A DNA stretch of 64,000 nucleotides from Alphaproteobacteria bacterium (GCA_016780775.1 JADHLI010000011.1:1-64000), one strand, 5' to 3'. Counted from the stretch's first letter, positions 36,356 through 47,720 are shown. Numbers and translations: made by a program. The notes: generated from the letters alone by a model not told the origin.

Positions 36356-37978
36356 TTAATTATCTGCCAATTCATCAGCCAAAACCGCATCACATAACGC
36401 GATAGATTTAGACAGGCCATAAAGCCTGAAAAAGCTACCCATACGTGGACCTTGTTCCTGACCAAGCATGGTTTCATACAAGCATTTAAACCAGTCCCGT
36501 AAATTCTCATACCGCTCTTTACCTGTGGCATAAACAACACTCTGAACATCACTTGCATCTGCATCTTCTGGCAAGCCAGCCAGCGCAGCACGCAAAGCAG
36601 TGATAGCGGTTTTTTCTTCTGCAGAAGCGGCGCGATATTGTTTATCTGGACGCACCCGGTCCTGATAAAAGCGCACGGCATAACCCGCTAGCCGGTCTAG
36701 ATGAGGATGGCTTGCTTTGGTAGTATCTGGCGCATAGCTTTGAATATATCCCCATAGCTCTTCTGCGGTTTCTGCTGAACAAACAGCGGCTAGGTTGAGC
36801 AATAAGGAAAAGCTGACAGGCATATCTGTGCCTAACATCCCATCTCTGGCATCTTTTTCTTGCTGATTGATGTGCCATGCCGGATTTTCCAGCCCTTCTT
36901 CCGGGCTTTGTTCGGACAATTTGCTGAGATGGGTAAAATACTCGTCTACTGCTTTCGGAATTACATCAAAATAGAACCGTTTTGCGCGCTTTGGCTGGCC
37001 ATACATAAACAAGGCCAGCGATTCAGGACTACCATAAGCTAGCCAGTCTTCTACCGATAAGCCATTACCTTTGGATTTTGATATCTTCTCACCATTTTGA
37101 TCTAAAAATAGCTCATAGGAAAAACCAGCAGGCGGAGTGCCCTTCAAAACGCGTACAATTTTAGAAGATAGCGTAACAGAATCTATCAAATCCTTGCCAC
37201 TCATCTCATAGTCAACACCTAGCGCATACCAGCGCATGGCCCAATCTGCCTTCCATTGCAGTTTGCACCCACCGCCTGTGACCGGCACGCTTATCTCGGC
37301 ATCATTGCGCGGGTCAATATAGGTAATCATGCCGTTTTGTGTATCTGTCTTGATAACTTTGGCTTGCAACACCTCACCGGTATCTGGGCATATTGGCAGG
37401 AACGGGCTGTAGGTAGCTTGTCGCTCTGCACCCAAAGTTGGCAGAATAACATCTGTGACTGCCTGATAATTATTCAATAGATGCAGCAAGGCTGGATCAA
37501 ACGCGCCAGATTTATACATATCTGTTGCGCTGATAAATTCATATTCAAAGCCGAAACTATCCAAAAAGCTTTGTAGGCGGGCATTATTATGCGCCCCAAA
37601 ACTATCATGGGTGCCAAACGGGTCTGGTACATCTGTTAGCGGCTTTTGTAAATGCGGCTCTAGCAATTCTTGATTTGGAACGTTATCGGGGATTTTCCGC
37701 AAACCATCCATATCGTCCGAGAAACAGATAAGGCGCGTTGGCCGGCCCGTCAGCACCTCAAAAGCGCGGCGTATCATAGAGGTGCGCACAACCTCTGCAA
37801 AGGTTCCAATATGCGGCAGGCCAGAAGGGCCATATCCTGTTTCAAACAGCACAGGACGGCTAGTGTCATCTTCCGGCATTTTTGCCAAACGTGTCTGTAA
37901 CGCACGGGCTTCGGCAAAGGGCCATGCCTTAGCACCTTCAGCGGCGGCAGGTGAAATAGCGGAATTATTTGCGGTCAT
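36356..37978 (-). CDS. lysS: Lysyl-tRNA synthetase, class I
   Basis: This is the class I LysRS found in archaea and many Alphaproteobacteria, unrelated to the class II enzyme of E. coli. The HIGH-like motif is GPSGLPHIGT (residues ~50-59) and the KMSKS-like motif is KISKSKGNG (~297-305). A C-terminal alpha-helix-cage region follows. Length (540 aa) is normal. The gene name lysK is also used for this type. pyrD follows closely. Confidence 0.95.
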   Translation of the reverse strand: MTANNSAISPAAAEGAKAWPFAEARALQTRLAKMPEDDTSRPVLFETGYGPSGLPHIGTFAEVVRTSMIRRAFEVLTGRPTRLICFSDDMDGLRKIPDNVPNQELLEPHLQKPLTDVPDPFGTHDSFGAHNNARLQSFLDSFGFEYEFISATDMYKSGAFDPALLHLLNNYQAVTDVILPTLGAERQATYSPFLPICPDTGEVLQAKVIKTDTQNGMITYIDPRNDAEISVPVTGGGCKLQWKADWAMRWYALGVDYEMSGKDLIDSVTLSSKIVRVLKGTPPAGFSYELFLDQNGEKISKSKGNGLSVEDWLAYGSPESLALFMYGQPKRAKRFYFDVIPKAVDEYFTHLSKLSEQSPEEGLENPAWHINQQEKDARDGMLGTDMPVSFSLLLNLAAVCSAETAEELWGYIQSYAPDTTKASHPHLDRLAGYAVRFYQDRVRPDKQYRAASAEEKTAITALRAALAGLPEDADASDVQSVVYATGKERYENLRDWFKCLYETMLGQEQGPRMGSFFRLYGLSKSIALCDAVLADELADN

Positions 37979-38198
37979 TTTACGCTCTGTTCCTTAAATC
38001 TTCTGGCCCCCAAAACCACCTCATAAAAAGACAGACAAGCTGGGCAAACCAAAGGCAAATGTTGTTTCAAGGTGATAAGATGCTGGCGAGGATGGGTCAA
38101 GTCTTTGCTGACCTTACTCTTAGGGCGCTTATCGAGGCACAAACACACCTATGATAGCTACTAGGCAATAAAGGGCGCACTAGTCTATAGTGGGCGGC

Positions 38199-40958
38199 AT
38201 GACTGTTCCGCCTGATTTTTCAAAAAGTAGTTTTTTATGGCCAGATAATTCTGGTGTTGTCTGCGTCAGCGCCGAGGGCGAAATTATCCGTCCCATGCCA
38301 GCTGAAATTGATAGCTTAATCGCTTCTGGTATGCTGGTGGTTTGCCATAAAAAATGGACTGAAACCCGTTTGGGGCAAAGCCTTGATAAGGCGCTAGATG
38401 TGCTGGAACTTTTCGCCTTTATCCGCCCTGCTCAAGTTATCTCACCTACCCCTGCTGGGCTTGCTAGCCGGCTAGGGTTTGCCCAGCCCAGCAGCGCTGA
38501 AGATAAGGTGTTGGCGATTGCAAGGGCCGCTACCCAGCTTCTGGATGAATTGGCCGAGATACCAGAAGAGACACGAGCCAAACTTGCCGCAATTGCCGAA
38601 ATGATGCGGCGGGGAGGCTGGCGTTGGTCAGCGCCCATTTTGCTGCAACTTGGCGTTCATTCGGCTAAGGACGGGCCGCCTGATGGTCGTAATGCTGCCA
38701 TCTGGAGCGATATTCCTGAAATTTCAGATAGTGGGTATCGTGCATCGCCAGGCATTCAGCCAGTGATGCCAGATGCGGCCAGAACGCGCTTATCTGAAAT
38801 GCTAGGCAACCATTCCGAGGTGCGCAGCAGTCAATCTGATTATGCTGCTGCTGCCGCTTCTATCTTTGCCAGCCCTGATAGTGGACCTACCCCATTTTTG
38901 CTGCTTGCAGAAGCTGGGACGGGCACAGGTAAAACGCTTGGCTATCTGGCCCCTGCAAGTTTATGGGCAGAACGCAATGATGCGGCTGTATGGATTTCCA
39001 CCTACACCCGTACGCTGCAACATCAAATTGCTGATGAGCTTAGTCGGCTCTATCCAGACCGCAAGCAGGCTGAAAAAAAAGTAGTGGTCCGAAAGGGGCG
39101 CGAGAATTATCTATGCCTGCTTAATCTGGAAGATGCGCTTGGCCGGATGCCTGGCGCACCAGCAGATGCCACTGGGCTTGGACTGATGGCCAGATGGGCA
39201 AGTGCCACTACGGATGGGGATCTAACCGGAAACAGCTTTCCGTCGTGGCTGGTTGACCTTATCGGCACACGCCTGACGCGCGGACTGGCAGACAGGCGGG
39301 GGGAATGTATTCATTCTGCCTGTACCCATTATCATAAATGCTTTGTTGAAAAATCTATCCGCACCTCTCGCCATGCAGATATCGTGATAGCTAATCATGC
39401 GCTGGTAATGATTAATGCCGCTATGGGGGCAACATCGGGACAGGCCAGTGACAATAACCGGCCCTCCCGATATATTTTTGATGAAGGCCATCATATTTTT
39501 GACGCAGCCGATAGCGCCTTTAGCGCTGGCCTAACCGCCTATGAAACAGCGGAAATGCGATTATGGCTACGTGGCAGTGAGGATGGCCGGCGTGGGCGCG
39601 CAAGAGGATTGCAAAAGCGCCTTGGCGAGCTGGTAGCAGATAGCGAAGAAGCCTTAGCCGCTCTTGATGCAGCTACTGAGATGGCACGCCTGCTGCCTGG
39701 CACAGGGTGGAAAAAACGAATTTCTGAAAATGCGCCAGCCAATGCAGCAGAGCAATTTTTCTGTTCTGTACGAAATGCCGTTTACCAGCGTGCTAGTGAC
39801 CCGCATAGCCTTTACAATCTGCAAGTAGAGCTATATCCCGCCACGCAGGATATGCAAGAAAATGCACAAAAGCTGAAAAATGTGCTTATCGATCTTAGTG
39901 CGCCCCTGACTAAGCTGGCAAAACACCTGCAAGATATTCTAGATGAGAAAACGGATACGCTGGATAGCCAGACGCGCAACCGTTTAGAAGGGGCGCATCG
40001 GGGGCTAATGCGCCGAGCGACTGGTCCACTGGCCGCTTGGCAAATGATGTTAAATGATTTGCAACATGAAAGCCGCGATGGCTTTATCGACTGGATTGAA
40101 GTGACCAGAAGTGATGTGGGAGATGTTGATGTTGGCCAGCATCGACATTGGCTAGATCCAATGATCCCCTTCAGCGAAACAGTGTTAGCGCCTGCCCATG
40201 GGGTGGCTGTAACCTCAGCGACTTTGCGCGATAATCAATTAGAAGAAGCACACAGCGAGGAAGAAGAATGGCATTCTGCACGGCTTATCTCAGGGGCTGC
40301 GCATCTGCCACACCCTGCGCTTGTCTCAGCGCATAAATCGCCCTTTGATTATCAAAACCAAGCTCGGGTTTTTGTTGTTAATGATATCGGCCGTGAGCGC
40401 TATCAAGCTGTTGCCAATGCAATGGCAGAACTAATGAAGGCTGCAGGAGGCGGCGCGCTAGGGCTATTTACCTCTATCGCAAGGCTGAAAAGCACCTATC
40501 CTGAATTAGAGGCAAAGCTGCGTTTAGCGGGGATTCCACTACATGCCCAACATATGGATAGGATGAGCCTACAGACCCTGTTGCAGCTGTTCAGAGAGGA
40601 TAGCCATTCCTGTCTGGTGGGCACAGATGCGGTAAGGGACGGGGTAGATGTACCAGGGGAGGCGTTGCGGATGATTATCTATGACCGGGTGCCATGGCCA
40701 CGCCCTGATATGCTGTTCAAGGCACGAGCAAAATGGCAAGGACGCGATGCCTGGACAGACAGAATGACGCGGATGCGCCTGCGTCAAGCCTTTGGCCGGC
40801 TGATTCGCCGCGCTGATGATAAGGGGGTTTTTGTGATGCTAGATAGCCGCCTTCCAACAAGGCTAACCTCCGCCTTTCCAAGCGATGTAGAAATTGTCCG
40901 AACCGGCCTTGTCGACGCCATCACCCAAAGCCGCAATTTCCTAAAAAGTGAGAGATAA
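38199..40958 (+). CDS. ATP-dependent DNA helicase, DinG/XPD family
   Basis: A superfamily 2 helicase of the Rad3/XPD/DinG type. Walker A is AGTGTGKTLGYL (~237-248) and Walker B is FDEGHHIF. Between them four cysteines (YLCLL, then CIHSACTHYHKC) are placed as for the 4Fe-4S cluster of this family. The C-terminal motifs LVGTDAVRDGVDVPGEALR and MRLRQAFGRLIRR are present. Alphaproteobacterial homologues are often simply annotated as ATP-dependent DNA helicase; a role in resolving R-loops or damaged DNA is inferred. The ATG at 38199 is preferred to a GTG 9 nt earlier. A 15-bp repeat follows the stop codon. Confidence 0.92.
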   Translation: MTVPPDFSKSSFLWPDNSGVVCVSAEGEIIRPMPAEIDSLIASGMLVVCHKKWTETRLGQSLDKALDVLELFAFIRPAQVISPTPAGLASRLGFAQPSSAEDKVLAIARAATQLLDELAEIPEETRAKLAAIAEMMRRGGWRWSAPILLQLGVHSAKDGPPDGRNAAIWSDIPEISDSGYRASPGIQPVMPDAARTRLSEMLGNHSEVRSSQSDYAAAAASIFASPDSGPTPFLLLAEAGTGTGKTLGYLAPASLWAERNDAAVWISTYTRTLQHQIADELSRLYPDRKQAEKKVVVRKGRENYLCLLNLEDALGRMPGAPADATGLGLMARWASATTDGDLTGNSFPSWLVDLIGTRLTRGLADRRGECIHSACTHYHKCFVEKSIRTSRHADIVIANHALVMINAAMGATSGQASDNNRPSRYIFDEGHHIFDAADSAFSAGLTAYETAEMRLWLRGSEDGRRGRARGLQKRLGELVADSEEALAALDAATEMARLLPGTGWKKRISENAPANAAEQFFCSVRNAVYQRASDPHSLYNLQVELYPATQDMQENAQKLKNVLIDLSAPLTKLAKHLQDILDEKTDTLDSQTRNRLEGAHRGLMRRATGPLAAWQMMLNDLQHESRDGFIDWIEVTRSDVGDVDVGQHRHWLDPMIPFSETVLAPAHGVAVTSATLRDNQLEEAHSEEEEWHSARLISGAAHLPHPALVSAHKSPFDYQNQARVFVVNDIGRERYQAVANAMAELMKAAGGGALGLFTSIARLKSTYPELEAKLRLAGIPLHAQHMDRMSLQTLLQLFREDSHSCLVGTDAVRDGVDVPGEALRMIIYDRVPWPRPDMLFKARAKWQGRDAWTDRMTRMRLRQAFGRLIRRADDKGVFVMLDSRLPTRLTSAFPSDVEIVRTGLVDAITQSRNFLKSER

Positions 40959-40970
40959 TTAAGATCCCCC

Positions 40971-41000
40971 AGCCAGTTAAGCACTAGCCAGTTAAGAACT
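40971..41000. repeat. 15-bp tandem duplication downstream of the helicase gene
   Basis: Units AGCCAGTTAAGCACT and AGCCAGTTAAGAACT, followed by a partial AGCTATAG, begin 12 bp after the helicase stop codon. Confidence 0.75.
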
Positions 41001-41054
41001 AGCTATAGAAAAAACAGACACCTATCTTAACTTTGATTTCAAAAATTGATTGAT

Positions 41055-41095
41055 AAAAAAGGCGGCCTTGTTTGAAAAGGCCGCCTGATTTTATG
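41055..41095. terminator. groESL terminator (also suited to the convergent helicase gene)
   Basis: A 9-bp stem (GGCGGCCTT / AAGGCCGCC, 41061-41085) with a 7-nt loop is followed on the minus strand by six T and on the plus strand by TGATTTTA. It sits between the convergent groEL and helicase genes and is strongest in the groEL direction. Confidence 0.88.
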
Positions 41096-41116
41096 TATCG
41101 TTGGATAGAGGGGGAA

Positions 41117-42799
<1,683 letters not shown>

Positions 42800-42817
42800 C
42801 TATTTTTAACAGCGTAA

Positions 42818-43105
42818 TTAGCCAATAATGCCCATGATGTCTGATTCTTTCATAATCAGATAATCTGTGCCATCCAGCTTAATTTCTGTTCCTGACCATT
42901 TGCCAAACAAAATGGTATCGCCTTCTTTTACATCCAGCGGTGTCAGTTTGCCCTGCTCATCACGTGCGCCTGAGCCAACAGAAATTACCTTGCCCTGCAT
43001 AGGCTTTTCCTTGGCAGTATCAGGGATAATAATCCCGCCTGCGGTTTTCTCTTCTGATTCTTCGCGCTGTACTAGAACGCGATCATGAAGCGGCCGAAAT
43101 TTCAT
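42818..43105 (-). CDS. groES: 10 kDa co-chaperonin GroES
   Basis: GroES caps the GroEL ring. The protein is 95 aa from the ATG at 43105, with [29 protein letters not shown] and the mobile-loop region. A GGAGG site lies 7 nt upstream of this ATG; a longer frame starting at 43159 would run into the CIRCE operator and is rejected. It is the first gene of the groESL operon. Confidence 0.97.
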   Translation of the reverse strand: MKFRPLHDRVLVQREESEEKTAGGIIIPDTAKEKPMQGKVISVGSGARDEQGKLTPLDVKEGDTILFGKWSGTEIKLDGTDYLIMKESDIMGIIG

Positions 43106-43153
43106 GCCATAGCCTCCAAAAAGTAAGTTTGATAAAGTTTCGTTCCTCGTCTC

Positions 43154-43178
43154 TGGCACTCAAATTAACGGAGTGCCA
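43154..43178 (-). promoter_or_regulatory. CIRCE operator (HrcA binding site) of groESL
   Basis: The inverted repeat TGGCACTC-N9-GAGTGCCA fits the CIRCE consensus (TTAGCACTC-N9-GAGTGCTAA), with G instead of A as the third base of the arm. It lies about 50 bp upstream of groES. Repression by HrcA is inferred; hrcA is not in the window. Confidence 0.85.
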
Positions 43179-43189
43179 AACACCTTGCG

Positions 43190-43221
43190 CATTAGGTGGG
43201 ATGTTTCGTCGTTCCTGTCAA
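43190..43221 (-). promoter_or_regulatory. groESL promoter candidate
   Basis: On the minus strand TTGACA (43216-43221, within CCTTGACA) is followed 17-19 nt later by CACCTAAT (-10 near 43190-43197). The CTTGAC -35 and C-rich -10 resemble alphaproteobacterial heat-shock (RpoH) promoters as well as sigma-70 ones. The CIRCE element lies just downstream, where HrcA could block transcription. Confidence 0.5.
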
Positions 43222-43416
43222 GGTATCTGCTGTAAAAAATGAAAAAATATCTGCCTATCCAACCAAACAGCGTAAATATATAGACGGGCTGATGCGGCAA
43301 ATTAACGCCTTTACGCTATTTTTCCTTTTCTTTTTCAGGCCAACCTTTATCTGAATGAAGGCAATAGTTACTTATTAAGAGACAGAACACTCGTTTTAAA
43401 TAGATTGCTTGTTATT

Positions 43417-44424
43417 ATGACCCCTAACCCATCATCACTGCCTCTAAGTTCTGACCACACTGCCATCATACGCTGGCTGGCTTTTATGGCCATTATGGTT
43501 GCGCTCATGGTCGTAATTGGCGGTGTGACACGGCTAACAGGCAGTGGGCTGTCAATGGTGGAATGGCGGCCAATAATGGGCACCTTGCCGCCTCTTAGTG
43601 GGGATGAATGGCAACGGGTTTTTACCCTCTATCAAGCCTCTCCTGAATTTCAGGAAATCAATTCTGATATGGATATGGCCGGGTTTAAATGGATTTTCTT
43701 CTGGGAGTATTTCCACCGGCTTTGGGGGCGACTGCTGGGGTTTTGTTTTTTCATCCCTCTGGTTTATTTCTGGCTGCGCGGGCGCATCCCGGCCGGCTAT
43801 AAGCTTCCTTTGGTCGGGCTATTATTTCTGGGCGGCTTTCAAGGTGTGGTTGGCTGGTGGATGGTCACCTCTGGGCTGGTGGATGACCCAACTGTCTCGC
43901 AATATCGCCTTGCCAGTCATTTAAGTGTGGCGCTGATTATTTTTTCTGGCCTTATCTGGACAGCAGCTAATTTAGCTTATGGACACACCCGCTGGCCAAA
44001 AGGACATAATCTAGCAACCTTATTGCTTGTAGCGATAACCATTTTAGCCGGCGCTTTTGTAGCTGGCATGGATGCTGGACTTTTATATAATGAATACCCA
44101 CTGATGGGGGACGGGCTTGTTCCGTATGAGTATGGTGAAGAAGGGGTATGGGATGCCTTTGAAAATCCAGCCTCTGCACAATTTCATCATCGCTGGTTAG
44201 CGGTGCTTGCGGTTATCGCTGTTATCGGTGTGGTCGCCAAATTATATCGTCAAGGTCACCGCCATTTAGCGATGATGCTTGGCGCGATAATCTTTTTGCA
44301 GTTCGCCCTAGGGCTAATTACCCTGTTGCTAGGCGTGCCCGTTTGGGCAGGAGCAATGCACCAAACAGGGGCTGTTGCCCTTCTGGCAGCAACATTACTA
44401 AGCGTGCACAGACTAAGCCGCTAG
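43417..44424 (+). CDS. ctaA: Heme A synthase (COX15/CtaA family, type 2)
   Basis: CtaA oxidises the C8 methyl of heme O to give heme A for cytochrome aa3 oxidase. Eight membrane helices are visible. Conserved histidines occur in FFWEYFHRLWGR, RLASHLSVAL, AQFHHRWLAVLAV and AMHQTGAVALL; GGVTRLTGSGLSMVEW is the family's N-terminal signature. I chose the ATG at 43417; TTG at 43405 is less likely. An 18-bp tandem duplication lies between its stop and that of the convergent aspS. Confidence 0.95.
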   Translation: MTPNPSSLPLSSDHTAIIRWLAFMAIMVALMVVIGGVTRLTGSGLSMVEWRPIMGTLPPLSGDEWQRVFTLYQASPEFQEINSDMDMAGFKWIFFWEYFHRLWGRLLGFCFFIPLVYFWLRGRIPAGYKLPLVGLLFLGGFQGVVGWWMVTSGLVDDPTVSQYRLASHLSVALIIFSGLIWTAANLAYGHTRWPKGHNLATLLLVAITILAGAFVAGMDAGLLYNEYPLMGDGLVPYEYGEEGVWDAFENPASAQFHHRWLAVLAVIAVIGVVAKLYRQGHRHLAMMLGAIIFLQFALGLITLLLGVPVWAGAMHQTGAVALLAATLLSVHRLSR

Positions 44425-44431
44425 ATACTTA

Positions 44432-44467
44432 CTAGGGGCTTTGAATTTCCTAGGGGCTTTGAATTTC
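44432..44467. repeat. Perfect 18-bp tandem duplication between ctaA and aspS
   Basis: CTAGGGGCTTTGAATTTC occurs twice, head to tail and without mismatch, in the 50-bp gap between two convergent stop codons. Exact identity points to a recent duplication. Confidence 0.95.
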
Positions 44468-44474
44468 ACCTGTT

Positions 44475-46238
44475 TTAGGATTTGGGTAATTGCTTGCGGA
44501 TATGCAATTCGCGAAGAGCCGCTTCATCCACCTCAGATGGCGCATTCATCATCAAATCTTCAGCCTTGCCGTTCATCGGGAACAAGATAACTTCACGAAT
44601 ATTAGGCTCATCAGCTATCAGCATCACCATCCGGTCAATACCGGGCGCTATGCCGCCATGTGGCGGTGCCCCAAACTTAAAGGCGCTGATCATGCCGGCA
44701 AATTGTTCATCCACCACATTAGCGTCATATCCAGCGATTTCAAAGGCACGGTACATAACCTCTGGCAAATGGTTTCTAATCGCCCCGCTAGAAAGCTCGA
44801 CCCCATTACAGACCAAATCATACTGCCATGCCTTGATGGTGAGCGGGTCTTGATTATTTAATGCGTCCATACCGCCTTGCGGCATTGAAAACGGGTTATG
44901 CGAAAACTCAATCTTACCTGTCTTTTCATCCAACTCATACATTGGAAAATCAACAATCCAACAGAATTTGAACAGGTTTTCATCTATAAGCCCCTGCTCT
45001 GTTCCGATTCGCACCCGTGCTTTGCCAGCAAGATTTGCTGCCTCAGACGCAGGCGCGCAGGCAAAAAATACGGCATCACCATCACCCACACCAAGGCGCT
45101 GTTTTACTTCGTCAGATTTATCTGCACCCAGCGCTTTAGCTACGGGCCCCCTAGCTTCACCCTCACCATAGATAATATAGCCCATACCCGGCGCGCCTTC
45201 ACCTTGCGCCCAGCTATTCATACGGTCAGCGATAGCACGGCTTCCACATTTTGGCCCGGGCACAGCGCGCACTACTGCCCCTTTTTCAATGTTTTTCGCG
45301 AAAATAGAAAAGTCAGAGCCACGGAAAATATCTGTAACATCACAAATTTCCAGCGGAATGCGCAGATCAGGCTTATCACTGCCATATTTTAACATCGCCT
45401 CATCAAACGGGATATGCACGAAATCTGGGTCAACCTCTTTGTCGGCGAACTCTTCAAAAACGCCTTTTACCACTGGTTCCACAGCAGCAAACACATCTGC
45501 CTGTTCAACAAAGCTCATTTCCAGATCAAGCTGATAGAACTCGCCAGGGCTGCGGTCAGCACGGCTATCTTCATCACGGAAACAAGGAGCAATTTGAAAA
45601 TATTTATCAAAGCCAGAGACCATGATCAGTTGCTTAAACTGCTGCGGCGCTTGAGGCAGGGCATAAAATTTACCTGGATGTAGCCTAGCTGGCACAAGGA
45701 AATCACGCGCACCTTCAGGCGAAGAAGCTGTAAGAATAGGCGTCTGAAACTCGGTAAAGCCAAGCCCAACCATGCGCTGGCGAATAGATTGGATTATCTT
45801 TGCACGCAACAGGATATTCGCATGTGGACGCTGGCGACGCAGGTCCAGATAACGATAGCGCAAACGCACCTCCTCGCCTGAATCCTCGTCTGAATTCACC
45901 TGCAAGGGCAGCGTATCTGCCGCAGATTGCAGCTCCAGCTCTGCGATTTGCACCTCAATCTCACCAGTGGATAGCGCTTTATTAACGGTCTCTTCGCTTC
46001 TGGCACGTACCGCCCCTGTTATGGTAATAACAGATTCATTGCGCAATTGTTCGGCCGCGCTGAAAGCTTTATCGGTACTGTCCACCACACATTGCGTTAA
46101 CCCATAATGATCACGCAAATCGATGAAAACCACCCCGCCATGATCGCGTTTGCGATGCACCCAGCCAGAGAGTTTTACTTCTTTTCCGATATCCGCATGG
46201 CTCAACGCGCCACAATCATGGGTTCGATAAACATGCAT
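44475..46238 (-). CDS. aspS: Aspartyl-tRNA synthetase
   Basis: A bacterial-type class II AspRS with an N-terminal anticodon-binding OB fold (~1-105, [34 protein letters not shown]), the catalytic core with motif 2 ([19 protein letters not shown]), an inserted GAD domain (~290-420), and motif 3 ([16 protein letters not shown]). Length of 587 aa is typical. Many Alphaproteobacteria use such an enzyme in a non-discriminating form; the sequence alone does not decide. Its stop codon is next to the duplication at 44432-44467. Confidence 0.97.
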   Translation of the reverse strand: MHVYRTHDCGALSHADIGKEVKLSGWVHRKRDHGGVVFIDLRDHYGLTQCVVDSTDKAFSAAEQLRNESVITITGAVRARSEETVNKALSTGEIEVQIAELELQSAADTLPLQVNSDEDSGEEVRLRYRYLDLRRQRPHANILLRAKIIQSIRQRMVGLGFTEFQTPILTASSPEGARDFLVPARLHPGKFYALPQAPQQFKQLIMVSGFDKYFQIAPCFRDEDSRADRSPGEFYQLDLEMSFVEQADVFAAVEPVVKGVFEEFADKEVDPDFVHIPFDEAMLKYGSDKPDLRIPLEICDVTDIFRGSDFSIFAKNIEKGAVVRAVPGPKCGSRAIADRMNSWAQGEGAPGMGYIIYGEGEARGPVAKALGADKSDEVKQRLGVGDGDAVFFACAPASEAANLAGKARVRIGTEQGLIDENLFKFCWIVDFPMYELDEKTGKIEFSHNPFSMPQGGMDALNNQDPLTIKAWQYDLVCNGVELSSGAIRNHLPEVMYRAFEIAGYDANVVDEQFAGMISAFKFGAPPHGGIAPGIDRMVMLIADEPNIREVILFPMNGKAEDLMMNAPSEVDEAALRELHIRKQLPKS

Positions 46239-46337
46239 CAGGTGAACTCCTTAAAAACATAAGCTAGCCAGCGTATAACAGGCGGCAGTATGCACCAAAA
46301 TCATGAAACTTCAAGTCTGGATAATTTTATGTAAAAA

Positions 46338-47372
46338 TCACCGCGTTTTAGCTGTGCGACGGCGGCGGCGCACACGCCCCTCACTAGCATCAGAAGACCG
46401 GGCATCAGAAGACCGGGCATCCGCTAAGTCTCGCCAAGCGATACCAAGCCGATTTGCAATATCTTCAGCAGGTGGCGGACTGCCTTTTGGTGTTGTATCC
46501 AAGGCGGTGCGCATTGCTTGCAGATGCTCAGAGCTAGTACCACAACACCCGCCAATAATATGCGCGCCCAAGTCACGTGCAATTAGCGCATATTCAGCCA
46601 TTAGCTCAGGCGTGCCGTGATAGTGTATTTCACCATCTATATAAGCTGGAATACCGCAATTGCCTTTAGCGATCACAAAAGAGCTTTGATTTAGCGCATC
46701 AAAATGGGAAATGGAATCAATTAATTCAGCAGGCCCGATACCGCAATTAGCGCCAAACCCCTGCAACCCAATCTCAGCAGCAAAATCTTTATAATCTGTT
46801 GGCTTAATCCCCATCATGGAGCGTCCAGCAGTATCAAAAGTCATCGTGGCCATAACCGGCAGTCCAGTCTTTTGTGCAGCAATCGTGGCCGCGCGTACTT
46901 CTTCAAGTGCCGACATGGTTTCAATCCAAATAATGTCTACACCGCCTTGTGCCAGCGCTTCTGCCTGTTCTGTAAAGGCCGCTTCTGCGGCTTCTGGTGT
47001 TAGCATGCCCAGCGGTGAAAACAGCTCCCCTATAGGGCCTATAGATCCAGCCACCAGCACTGGACGGTCAGCTTTATCTGCGACCTGCCTTGCAAGGCGG
47101 GCAGCAGCCAGATTGAGCTCATGAACCCGCGTTTCACTTGCATGTAATTTCAGCCTAAATGAAGTGCCACCAAAAGAATTGGTTAAGATCACATCACTGC
47201 CAGCATCAACAAATTCTTGATAAAGGGCGGTAATCGTATCGGCGCGTTCAACATTCCACAATTCAGGTGGATAGCCCGTCTCAAGACCTGCTTTAAAGAG
47301 GTTTGTGCCGGTTGCGCCATCTGCCAGCATAACTTCGCGCGCAGCAGCTAATTCTTCTAAGGTTGTTTTCAT
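46338..47372 (-). CDS. bmt: Homocysteine S-methyltransferase family protein (betaine-homocysteine methyltransferase-like)
   Basis: The homocysteine S-methyltransferase domain is complete: MLADGATGTNLF, LTNSFGGTSFRL, and zinc ligands C in GANCGIGP and GGCCGTS. The sequence pattern fits alphaproteobacterial betaine-homocysteine methyltransferase-like enzymes, which make methionine from homocysteine and a methyl donor such as glycine betaine or dimethylsulfoniopropionate. It has no cobalamin domain, so it is not MetH. The C-terminal tail has a 15-bp in-frame duplication (SSDAR repeat). I chose the ATG at 47372; an upstream GTG at 47411 would add 13 residues. Confidence 0.88.
   Translation of the reverse strand: MKTTLEELAAAREVMLADGATGTNLFKAGLETGYPPELWNVERADTITALYQEFVDAGSDVILTNSFGGTSFRLKLHASETRVHELNLAAARLARQVADKADRPVLVAGSIGPIGELFSPLGMLTPEAAEAAFTEQAEALAQGGVDIIWIETMSALEEVRAATIAAQKTGLPVMATMTFDTAGRSMMGIKPTDYKDFAAEIGLQGFGANCGIGPAELIDSISHFDALNQSSFVIAKGNCGIPAYIDGEIHYHGTPELMAEYALIARDLGAHIIGGCCGTSSEHLQAMRTALDTTPKGSPPPAEDIANRLGIAWRDLADARSSDARSSDASEGRVRRRRRTAKTR
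46387..46416. repeat. 15-bp perfect tandem duplication in the 3' end of bmt
   Basis: GCATCAGAAGACCGG occurs twice head to tail (with a third partial copy GCATC), encoding a doubled five-residue S-S-D-A-R type unit in the hydrophilic C-terminal tail, after the conserved domain. Confidence 0.9.
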
Positions 47373-47447
47373 TACTTTTTCTTTTTTCAGCCTTTCTAGC
47401 GATTCAGCCACCGACCTTGCGAAAAATCCGCAATTTAGCGCACTACC

Positions 47448-47720
47448 CTAGTTGGTGCTTTGTTTGCCATTTTGCCCAATATTTGACCCAGTATTTGTTC
47501 CAGTATTTGTTCTGGCATTTGATCTGGCATTTGATCTGGCAGAGATGCCCGTCTGCTCGGCACGACGCTGTTTCAATTCCCCAAGCAGCTGGTGCTGTGC
47601 CTCCCCATTCATGGTCGGCCATTGGGCAATTTCTTTGCGCGTGCGGTAACAGCCTATACAGACCTCTTTTACCGGATCCATTTGGCAAATGCTGATGCAA
47701 GGAGAAGGTATTTTTTCCAT
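47448..47720 (-). CDS. DUF1289 domain-containing protein
   Basis: The first ~50 residues hold the DUF1289 pattern: SPCISICQMDPVKEVCIGCYRTRKEIAQW, with four conserved cysteines likely to bind zinc or a cluster. Function is unknown. The C-terminal ~30 residues are a low-complexity repeat of N-, A-, R-, T- and G-containing tetrapeptides (ARSN ARSN ARTN TGTN TGSN), encoded by 12-bp tandem units, an extension I do not know from other DUF1289 proteins. It lies upstream of bmt on the same strand. Confidence 0.88.
   Translation of the reverse strand: MEKIPSPCISICQMDPVKEVCIGCYRTRKEIAQWPTMNGEAQHQLLGELKQRRAEQTGISARSNARSNARTNTGTNTGSNIGQNGKQSTN
47476..47535. repeat. 12-bp tandem repeat, five copies, in the DUF1289 gene
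   Basis: Plus-strand units are CCAATATTTGAC, CCAGTATTTGTT (twice) and CTGGCATTTGAT (twice), with a decayed sixth at 47536. Identical adjacent pairs suggest recent duplications within an older array. Confidence 0.92.

Noticed and set aside
37969-38154. 61-codon frame between lysS and the helicase gene
   Set aside because: It overlaps the start of lysS antisense and shows no conserved features.
47373-47447. SAM-type riboswitch upstream of the homocysteine methyltransferase gene
   Set aside because: The gap to the upstream DUF1289 gene is under 80 bp and shows no stem arrangement like a SAM riboswitch.
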